Positions 57,655 through 64,000 of a stretch of 64,000 nucleotides of DNA are shown here, piece after piece; position 1 is the first letter of the stretch, and each line of letters opens with the position of its first letter. Location of the stretch: NCBI GenBank assembly GCA_947246015.1, contig CAMXQE010000002.1, positions 95,599 through 159,598 on the forward strand, written 5' to 3'. The stretch comes from an uncultured Lachnospiraceae bacterium (lineage in GTDB: Bacteria; Bacillota; Clostridia; Lachnospirales; Lachnospiraceae). The notes under the pieces were generated by a model. That model was given only the letters and a program-made list of their open reading frames with translations, had not been told where the DNA came from and did no database searches. Both the position numbers and the translations under genes were made by a program.

Positions 57655-59607
57655 TCAAATATCCCGCAGCGCATCATACACCCGCAGGATTTCCCCTACG
57701 CTCCATGCCTGCGCAAAACATCCTTTGGACGAAACCGGATTGCTGCCGTCATAAATCTCCGGCAGCTGACCGACACAACCCTCCCGCAAAGCCGGTTCTA
57801 TGTATTCCAGCTGTCGGCGCACATACGCCCCGGCTTCCTCTGAATACCCTTCCACTTTCAAATATGCCAGATAATAACCGCCCAGCGGGAACACCCATAC
57901 CGTCCCCTGATGATATGCCAAGTCCCGTTTCAGCTGCTCTCCTCCGTAAAAAGGACTAAATTCTTCATCTGACGGACTTAAGGTCCGCAGACCATAAGGC
58001 GTGTACAGTTCCCGGAATACCGTATCCACCACCTGTTTCTCCCTCTCCGGAGAAAGCACGGAGAACGGAAGGGATACCGCCCATATCTGATTGCACCGTA
58101 TCTGATTATCTGCCTTCGTTCCGGACAACACATCCTTCAGGCAGCCGGCATCTTCATTCCAGAATTTCTCAAAACTCTTTTTCACCAGCCGCGCCATCCG
58201 CCCATAATCCATACCACAACCAATGCCGTCCGTTAAACCCGACTGTCCAAATTCCTCCATAATACAAAGCGCATTATACCAGTATGCATTGATTTCCACC
58301 GGTTTTCCATGCCTCGGCGTCGGAAGAATATCCCCCACCCGGACATCCATCCATGTTACCTGATCGTAACCGCTCCCCGCCGCAATCAGCCCGTCCGTAT
58401 CCATCCCTATCCCGAAATCCGTCCCTTTCCGATACCAGTCTATAATCTCCGACATGGTTCCGTACGCACTTCTTACAAACTCCCCATCCTCCGTCTTCCG
58501 GTAATATTCATAGACCGCGAGAATGAACAGCAGCGCCGCATCCACCGTATTATAGCCCGGTTCCTGCGTCCCCTCCGGGAAAAGGTTCGGCATCAGCCCT
58601 TTCCTGCAATATGCCATAAACGTCTGTAAAATGCTCTTTGCCGTCTCGTATTGGCGCACCGCCAGACAACAGCCGTTTACGGCAATCATCGTATCCCTTC
58701 CCCAATCTTCAAAAAAAGGAAAGCCCGCTAATATCGTCTGTTTTCCCGTGGAAGCCCTGTAGGAAACGAACTGTCCGGCACCCGCTGCCAAAGCCGCAGC
58801 CGTCTCCTCTTTAAATCCGGCCCGTTCCCTCAGTGCATCCCTCACTTTCTTTACTTCGCAAAGTATGTCATCCACTGACGGAAGCTCCTGTTCCATGCCA
58901 TATACGATGCAAAGCCGGCCGATGTCCTGCGGCGGAACCGTACATGAAATCCGGTGACTGACCACCGTACCTCCCGTCTCTTCCCTGCCGTCACAGGCGT
59001 CATACGCATAATAAAGACTGTCATGGAACACCGCAGGTATCTCATGGACTTCCCCGTCCGTATCGAAATAAAGCGTCTGCCCGTTGGAGCTGATTTTCCC
59101 TTTTTCCAGCACGAACTTCTGCTCTCTCGTAAGCAAGGTTCCCTTTGGCACAAACTGCAGGTGGGGAGATACCTCCAGCCGCACTGCTTCGCCTGAACGG
59201 TTTCTGATTTCATAGGATATCCCCACCGTATTCTTTCCCGGCTGCAAAGCAATGCTCCTCACTACCTCCACGCCTTTTACCAGATAAGTCCACCGGGGAT
59301 AGTCCTCAAAGCAAAATCCTGACTGATGAAGATATCCTTCCTCTCTCTTCCCATGCTCCGTATAATCCTGACTGGAAATATGCACCTTCCGTTCCCCGAT
59401 ATACAAAACCTCCTCCAGCCTGTGAACCATATTGTAACGGTGATTCGGAGCATGTATGCAGGCCATCAGCACTGCGTGGTCATTCCGGCTGCATGAACCT
59501 GTCATGGTCAGCGACGAAAAACCCCCCAGCCCATTAGTCATCAGATAACAGTTTTCTTCTCCTCTTTCAAATGTCTTCCAGTCCTGTTTTCCATATATAA
59601 ACTTCAT
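57655..59607 (-). CDS. Glycogen debranching-type amylo-alpha-1,6-glucosidase (GDE_C/GH133-like)
   Basis: 650 residues, cytosolic. An N-terminal bacterial GDE_N-like beta domain (about 1-270: YLMTNGLGGFSSLTMTGSCSRNDHAVL) is followed by an alpha/alpha barrel with FPFFEDWGRDTMIAVNG, PEGTQEPGYNTVDAALLF, GRPVEINAYW-like HGKPVEINAYWYNAL and AYHQGTVWVFPLG. It removes alpha-1,6 glucose stubs from glycogen or maltodextrin. The ATG overlaps the upstream stop by one base (TAATG), with AGGG 4 nt upstream, so it is coupled to the pullulanase-like gene. Confidence 0.9.
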   Translation of the reverse strand: MKFIYGKQDWKTFERGEENCYLMTNGLGGFSSLTMTGSCSRNDHAVLMACIHAPNHRYNMVHRLEEVLYIGERKVHISSQDYTEHGKREEGYLHQSGFCFEDYPRWTYLVKGVEVVRSIALQPGKNTVGISYEIRNRSGEAVRLEVSPHLQFVPKGTLLTREQKFVLEKGKISSNGQTLYFDTDGEVHEIPAVFHDSLYYAYDACDGREETGGTVVSHRISCTVPPQDIGRLCIVYGMEQELPSVDDILCEVKKVRDALRERAGFKEETAAALAAGAGQFVSYRASTGKQTILAGFPFFEDWGRDTMIAVNGCCLAVRQYETAKSILQTFMAYCRKGLMPNLFPEGTQEPGYNTVDAALLFILAVYEYYRKTEDGEFVRSAYGTMSEIIDWYRKGTDFGIGMDTDGLIAAGSGYDQVTWMDVRVGDILPTPRHGKPVEINAYWYNALCIMEEFGQSGLTDGIGCGMDYGRMARLVKKSFEKFWNEDAGCLKDVLSGTKADNQIRCNQIWAVSLPFSVLSPEREKQVVDTVFRELYTPYGLRTLSPSDEEFSPFYGGEQLKRDLAYHQGTVWVFPLGGYYLAYLKVEGYSEEAGAYVRRQLEYIEPALREGCVGQLPEIYDGSNPVSSKGCFAQAWSVGEILRVYDALRDI

Positions 59608-61529
59608 TATGCCCTTTTCCTCCCAAGCAGCATACCGCTTCTCCCGGCAACCCATACACTGCTGCGCTGCGCATCTGTCTCCCTGCAGCAGCCGGCTTCT
59701 CTTCCGTCCGCCAGAATTTCCCATGTCCCTTTCGGAAGACTGACCGTATACCCGGCCGGGTCGGCATTATAAATAACGAACAATTCCTCCCACTCTCCTC
59801 CGCCGCGGATATCCCTGTTGTCGGCACAGAAGGAAACTACGCCCTTCTTATGGATTTTTTTCTCCTTAATGCGTGCAGCAGCTTCCGAAGATTTATCATA
59901 CAAAGCAGGCAGCTTCTTCCTAAGCCGTATCAGTCCCCTGTAATAGTCTGCCAGTTCTTTCTGCTCCACTGTCTGACGCCACCTGAGCATATTTACCTCC
60001 GGTTTGGAACAATAGCTGTTTCCCTCCCCGAATTTTGTCCGGCCGAATTCCTCCCCTGCCTGCATAAACAGATTTCCCTGACAGGTAAAATAAATAAACG
60101 CCGCCAGCCTGTTGGCCTCTAATACCTCTTCATGCCGGACAGAAAAGTCAGACTCCCCATCCATCATAGTCAGCACCAGTTTATCCCACAGGGTAAAATT
60201 ATCATGCGCCGACACATAATTAATAATCTGCCCACAGCTTACCGGACGGAAACATGACCCTCCGTCGCACCATCCGGTTACCGCATGAAGAATCAGGGAC
60301 TCCAGATTACTTCCTCCATTCACAAATCCGGGCTTTTTTTCTAAAAACACATCTCCCTTGATTACGTCTCTCGTATCATCGCTGAATATTCCGATTCCTT
60401 TATCCAGACAGGCAGCATTTTCCTTCAATGCTGCTTTCGTACCTCTTTCCATGGGAGAACTGTCCGCCCTCCAGGGTTCCCCATACAGCAGCTTCTCTCC
60501 CTCTCCAAACGCCTCGTCCAGTTCCCGCCGTATCCGGTTCATCAATTCCACGGTCAGCAAGCCCATCAAATCAAACCTGAACCCATCTACATGATATTCC
60601 CTCGCCCAATACATAACCGAATCCGCAATATAATTATCCACCATGGCTCTTCCCGCGGCAATATCATTGCCGCAGGCGGAACCGTCCGAAAGACTGCCAT
60701 CCTCCCAGCTGCGGTAATAATATTCCGGCACCATTCTCTGCAGCCACGAATCCTCGTTATAAGTATGGTTATATACCACATCCATAACTACCCTCAGCCC
60801 ATTGGCATGCAAAGCCTGTATCATCTCCTTGCATTCCCGGATCCGGACTGTTCCGTCTGTCGTATCCGTAGCATATGAACCTTCCGGCACATTAAAATTC
60901 AGCGGGTCATATCCCCAGTTATACTGGTTTTCCCCTCCGTCCTCATCTACCGAGGCATAGTCAAAAAAAGGAAGCAGATGCACATGGGTAATCCCCAGTT
61001 CCTTCAGATATTCCATACAGGTCGGATACTCCTCTTTCGTCCCGTTCACTGTAAATGCTTTATATTTTCCCCGATATTCCTCCGGCACCCCGCTTTCCTT
61101 ATCATAAGAAAAGTCCTTAATATGCAGTTCATAAATAATCCTTTCCTTCTCCGGCGCAGGCGCAGTATCCTTCTCGAACCCTTCCGGGTCCGTCAGTTTT
61201 AAATTCACCACCATACTCCTGTTCCCATTGCAGCAGCAGCCCACTGCATAAGGGTCTGCCGTCCTTGTATCTTTTCCGTTTATCCTCACCAGATAGTCAT
61301 AATACATCCCATGCAGGCTCTCCCCAAACTCCAGCCCCCACACTCCCCGCTCTCCGGGCTTCATTTCTTTCCTCATATAAACAGGCGAATTTCCCTCTTT
61401 ATACAGATACAATTCTATCCGCTCTGCCAGAGGGCTCCACACTTTGAACACTGTTCTGCACTCCGTACAGCTTACTCCCAAATCATTTCCGTCATACCTG
61501 TACTTTTCATCAAATTCTCTACTATTCAT
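59607..61529 (-). CDS. Type I pullulanase-like GH13 enzyme
   Basis: 640 residues, no signal peptide, so cytosolic. CBM48-like N-terminal domain (FKVWSPLAERIELYLY), then the GH13 barrel: YNWGYDPLNFNVPEGSY (type I pullulanase signature), VMDVVYNHT, DGFRFDLMG (nucleophile Asp), LLYGEPW (acid/base Glu) and VSAHDNFTLWD (His-Asp). A C-terminal beta domain ends at about 640. It hydrolyses alpha-1,6 branches. The start was set at ATG 61529 with GGGAG about 9 nt upstream; the frame remains open upstream but runs into the terminator and malG. Confidence 0.92.
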   Translation of the reverse strand: MNSREFDEKYRYDGNDLGVSCTECRTVFKVWSPLAERIELYLYKEGNSPVYMRKEMKPGERGVWGLEFGESLHGMYYDYLVRINGKDTRTADPYAVGCCCNGNRSMVVNLKLTDPEGFEKDTAPAPEKERIIYELHIKDFSYDKESGVPEEYRGKYKAFTVNGTKEEYPTCMEYLKELGITHVHLLPFFDYASVDEDGGENQYNWGYDPLNFNVPEGSYATDTTDGTVRIRECKEMIQALHANGLRVVMDVVYNHTYNEDSWLQRMVPEYYYRSWEDGSLSDGSACGNDIAAGRAMVDNYIADSVMYWAREYHVDGFRFDLMGLLTVELMNRIRRELDEAFGEGEKLLYGEPWRADSSPMERGTKAALKENAACLDKGIGIFSDDTRDVIKGDVFLEKKPGFVNGGSNLESLILHAVTGWCDGGSCFRPVSCGQIINYVSAHDNFTLWDKLVLTMMDGESDFSVRHEEVLEANRLAAFIYFTCQGNLFMQAGEEFGRTKFGEGNSYCSKPEVNMLRWRQTVEQKELADYYRGLIRLRKKLPALYDKSSEAAARIKEKKIHKKGVVSFCADNRDIRGGGEWEELFVIYNADPAGYTVSLPKGTWEILADGREAGCCRETDAQRSSVWVAGRSGMLLGRKRA

Positions 61530-61547
61530 AGTCCACCACTCCCAAAT

Positions 61548-61595
61548 AAAAAGGCCGCCACAAAATATATATTCTATTTTGCAGCCGCCTTTTTT
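61548..61595 (-). terminator. Rho-independent terminator after the malG-like gene
   Basis: On the minus strand AAAAAGGCGGC...GCAAAATA pairs with TATTTTGTGGCGGCCTTTTT, with one mismatch and two G-U pairs. Runs of A before and T after the stem suggest it works in both directions. It lies 36 nt after the malG stop and partly covers the leader of the pullulanase-like gene. Confidence 0.72.
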
Positions 61596-61630
61596 ATAAG
61601 TCAATCTGAAACTTCTTTCCTGACAAACGC

Positions 61631-62482
61631 CTAACCTTTGACAGCACCCGATATACCTTCCACATAGCACTTCTGCGTCAGCAGGAAGAGAATGGCTATG
61701 GGGATGGAGATAATAACGCATCCGGCATAGAACTGCGTATAATAATATTCCACAAATTCCTGCTCCAGCATCGTCCACAATCCGATAGCAATCGTATAAT
61801 AGGGCCTCTCTTCTCCCATGATAACCCTTGCGAAAATATAATCCACCCAGGGCGCCATGAAAGTCGTAATCAATGTATAAGTAATAATCGGCTTTGACAA
61901 AGGAATCGTAATCCTGATAAACGTATCCCACTTCGTCGCACCGTCAATGTATGCCGCTTCATCGATGGTTCTCGGAATCGTGTCAAAGAATCCTTTCGCC
62001 ATATAGAAGCCAAGTCCTGCACCACCTGAATATACCAGTACCAGGGCTACCTGCTTCAGCACACCTGTTTCCAACAGACCAAGCCCCTTCAGAATATAAT
62101 AAACCGCAATCATGGACATGAAACCCGGAAACATTCCCAGTACCAGCGCTATGTTCATGAACGTCTTACGCATCTTGAAACGCAGCCTGCTCATAACATA
62201 GGATACGCACAGTACGAAAAACGCGGAAAGAATCGTGCTGAATATCGCAATAATCAGCGTATTCATGAACCATCTCGGAAAATCAATATTGCTGTTTCCA
62301 TGGAACAGATTCGTGTAATTATTCAAAGTAAACCCTCTCGGCCATATATAACTTTTATAAGAACCGCTCTCTTCACGGAACGAGGTCAATACAACATAAA
62401 GAATAGGTAAAACCCAAATTACACTCAGAACCGCCAGCAAAATATGGCAGGCTGTATTGGTAATAAATCTTTTCGCTTTCAT
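61631..62482 (-). CDS. Maltodextrin ABC transporter permease, MalG-like
   Basis: 283 residues with six helices. The EAA loop EAAYIDGATKWDTFIRITIPLSKP docks to the ATPase. N-terminal LLAVLSVIWVLPILYVVLTSFRE is typical of MalG. Starts by one-base overlap with the malF stop (TAATG). Imports maltodextrins with MalF, a solute-binding protein (probably upstream, outside the window) and an ATPase encoded elsewhere. The adjoining cytosolic pullulanase- and debranching-type enzymes support an alpha-glucan substrate. Confidence 0.9.
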   Translation of the reverse strand: MKAKRFITNTACHILLAVLSVIWVLPILYVVLTSFREESGSYKSYIWPRGFTLNNYTNLFHGNSNIDFPRWFMNTLIIAIFSTILSAFFVLCVSYVMSRLRFKMRKTFMNIALVLGMFPGFMSMIAVYYILKGLGLLETGVLKQVALVLVYSGGAGLGFYMAKGFFDTIPRTIDEAAYIDGATKWDTFIRITIPLSKPIITYTLITTFMAPWVDYIFARVIMGEERPYYTIAIGLWTMLEQEFVEYYYTQFYAGCVIISIPIAILFLLTQKCYVEGISGAVKG

Positions 62483-63876
62483 TATTGGAACGCCCCCTCA
62501 TCTTTATAAGAACCTGTACGACGGTACGTTATCAGTGACACTGTTGCAAGGATAATGAATACCAAAATACCTATAACGGCGCCCAGATTATAATCTTTCT
62601 GCGTAATAGTCAATCTGTACAGCCATGTAACCAGCAAATCCGTTTTCCCTGCGTAATAATAATCGAGCGAATCAGGACCACCGCCTGACAGCAGATAAAT
62701 TACGTTGAAATTATTAATATTTCCTGTAAAAGATGTAATCAGGTTCGGCGTCATGACAAACAGCATATAAGGAAGCGTAATCTTCCGGAATATCGTAGGC
62801 GCGCTTGCCCCGTCAATTTTTGCCGCCTCATACAGTTCCGCCGGAATATTCTGAAGGATACCCGTAGTGGACAGCATCGTAAACGGTACGCCAATCCAGA
62901 TATTGATACAGATAATCGTAATCTTTGCATACAGCGGATTGGTAAAGAACGGTATGGATTCCGTTGTTCCTATCAGCCCGAATTCCCGGAGCAGTACGTT
63001 GACCGGACCGTTGGCATTGAAAATTGTCCTCATGCTAAGCAAAGTAACGAACTGCGGTACTGCTACGGACAGCACAAACATAAATCTCCAAAACCCTTTT
63101 GCCCTTGTTCCCTTCCTGTTAATCAGAAGCGCCAGCAAAAGACCGAGGATATAACAGCTGACCGTTGCCACAACCGCCCATATTAAGGTCCATGTCAGAA
63201 CCGGCCAAAATGTAGCAGCCAGCTTGCTCCCCTGTGAAAACATGGATTTAAAGTTATCAAGCCCTACCCACGAAAACAGATTTCCGGGCGGCTGATGCTC
63301 GTGGTCGTAGCTGGTAAAAGCAATCAGAATCATGAATACCAGCGGCACCACCGTAAAACAGAGAATTCCGATAATAGGGAAAGCCAGCAGGAAAGCATGA
63401 AGGTTTTCTTCTTTTAATGACCTTATGTCATCCATGAAGGACGGAATATCCATTCCTTTTTCCTTCCGGAACTGTGTACAGTAAGCGCTTTTTCCTGACA
63501 TGCACCCTACAAAGATAACTGCCGCCGTCAATGCCAGTGTGATAACGCCGTACAGCAGGCACAACATGGAATCGTCCCCCGCACTATACTCATAAATTCC
63601 CAATGCCTCATTAAAGACCTGCCCCTGTTCTACGGTTCCGAGAGTGATAAAGTCACCCAGCGCCCCGATACCGAAGGAAAACAGGTAGGCCAGATATCCA
63701 ATTTCTATTGCCAGGAATATCAATCCCCTGACAATCTGCTTATTCGTAATATTTCCGAGTCCGAAGATAAAGAAGGACAGCTTTGTCATGCCGTTACCGT
63801 TCTTAAACGCCTGAGCTACGCTGGCGTCATTCGGCCGGGAATAAATCGGTTGGATTTTTTTCTTAAAAATTCCCAT
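62482..63876 (-). CDS. Maltodextrin ABC transporter permease, MalF-like
   Basis: 464 residues with eight predicted helices; an outward-facing segment between helices 2 and 3 is short compared with E. coli MalF. The EAA loop is YEAAKIDGASAPTIFRKITLPYM. VPQFVTLLSMRTIFN and NNFNVIYLLSGGGP are MalF-type. The start was set at ATG 63876 with GGAGGGG 6 nt upstream. It forms the channel with the MalG-like protein. Confidence 0.9.
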   Translation of the reverse strand: MGIFKKKIQPIYSRPNDASVAQAFKNGNGMTKLSFFIFGLGNITNKQIVRGLIFLAIEIGYLAYLFSFGIGALGDFITLGTVEQGQVFNEALGIYEYSAGDDSMLCLLYGVITLALTAAVIFVGCMSGKSAYCTQFRKEKGMDIPSFMDDIRSLKEENLHAFLLAFPIIGILCFTVVPLVFMILIAFTSYDHEHQPPGNLFSWVGLDNFKSMFSQGSKLAATFWPVLTWTLIWAVVATVSCYILGLLLALLINRKGTRAKGFWRFMFVLSVAVPQFVTLLSMRTIFNANGPVNVLLREFGLIGTTESIPFFTNPLYAKITIICINIWIGVPFTMLSTTGILQNIPAELYEAAKIDGASAPTIFRKITLPYMLFVMTPNLITSFTGNINNFNVIYLLSGGGPDSLDYYYAGKTDLLVTWLYRLTITQKDYNLGAVIGILVFIILATVSLITYRRTGSYKDEGAFQ

Positions 63877-63890
63877 CTGAACCCCTCCTA

Positions 63891-63988
63891 TTCCAGTTTT
63901 ATTCCAGTTCCGCAGCCGACCTCCCAGCGCTTTTGCCGGCAGAGAAATATCTGCTCGCTTCGCTCTCATATATTCCTCTGGGGCGCTG
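63891..63988 (-). repeat. Intergenic leader repeat with long inverted repeat before malF
   Basis: Contains CGGAACTGGAAT (63901-63912) and a second partial copy (AAAACTGGAA, 63891-63900). Upstream of these is an imperfect inverted repeat with outer arms CAGCGC (63925-63930) and GCGCTG (63983-63988) and inner arms CAGAG/CTCTG. Non-coding, no T-run. The remaining bases to the right edge show no supportable gene. Confidence 0.55.
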
Positions 63989-64000
63989 TACGGTTGGCTG

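Noticed and set aside
61530..61931. Extended N-terminus of the pullulanase-like gene
   Set aside because: The upstream in-frame region overlaps the terminator and the malG gene, and its composition is not protein-like; the CBM48-like domain begins right after ATG 61529.
63877..63969. Extended N-terminus of the MalF-like protein
   Set aside because: The extra codons translate the dispersed leader repeat; ATG 63876 has an ideal GGAGGGG and matches the family start.

Overview
The window looks like part of a Bacillota chromosome, most likely a Lachnospiraceae-type gut Clostridium. The reasons are a stand-alone Spo0A-type DNA-binding domain, strong AGGAGG-like ribosome binding sites, intermediate base composition, cytosolic maltodextrin-processing enzymes beside a MalFG-type importer, and typical Firmicutes glycan genes (EpsG, VanZ, sugar transferases, DUF5722, DUF6020). 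Nearly all genes lie on the minus strand, so transcription runs from high to low coordinates. No rRNA, tRNA or CRISPR array was seen. REGION 1 (about 64-57.6 kb): the 3' end of a maltodextrin operon, with MalF- and MalG-like permeases, a terminator hairpin, a type I pullulanase-like GH13 enzyme and a glycogen-debranching-type glucosidase. REGION 2 (57.6-56.4 kb): a small AT-rich patch with a plus-strand PBECR-like nuclease gene, a consensus-like promoter antisense to it, a 168-bp palindromic repeat and a gene fragment. REGION 3 (56.4 kb to the left edge): a surface-glycan superlocus of about 56 kb, headed by the orphan Spo0A_C protein and a promoter (55812-55840) that sits just below a 16-bp tandem repeat. 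The superlocus contains several modules. (a) A Wzy-type core at 55.7-45.9 kb: WbaP-like initiating transferase, Wzz-like protein, EpsG polymerase and GT2/GT4 glycosyltransferases. (b) A VanZ / glutaredoxin-like / C39-like peptidase / DUF5722 cassette at 45.9-42.8 kb. (c) An AT-richer Septu-like ATPase-HNH defence pair fused head-to-tail onto the glycan operon at 42.8-40.7 kb. (d) An ABC exporter, a cytosolic GH20 hexosaminidase, a GT2 and a GT-C at 40.3-33.4 kb. (e) A pseudaminic-acid-type nonulosonate operon at 33.2-23.4 kb with its own promoter: PseB, PseC, a GT2, a PLP-enzyme/PseG fusion, PseF, PseI, an ATP-grasp ligase and a GT52-like candidate nonulosonate transferase. No separate PseH is present. 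(f) A FlmF2/NaxD-like pair (polyprenyl-phosphate sugar synthase plus YdjC deacetylase) at 23.3-21.4 kb. (g) A promoter, a PglK-like flippase, GtrA, an acyltransferase, two large GT-C-like proteins, a WecE aminotransferase, a fused GNAT-ArnC-type enzyme and a DUF6020 protein at 21.3-9.6 kb; these are read as an undecaprenyl-phosphate-Fuc4NAc-type branch. (h) A large O-antigen-ligase-family protein with its own promoter, then a second initiating module at 6.7 kb to the edge: PglF-, PglE- and PglC-like proteins, an ATP-grasp ligase in the place of PglD, a GT4 and a UDP-HexNAc dehydrogenase. HOW IT WORKS TOGETHER (inference): the locus probably builds one or two lipid-linked glycans, decorates them outside the cell with sugars carried on polyprenyl phosphate (three DPM-type synthases, GtrA and several GT-Cs), and adds an amino-acylated or acylated nonulosonic acid. 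A feature running through the whole locus is short in-frame tandem repeats of 15 bp (sometimes 12 or 16 bp) in at least nine places.
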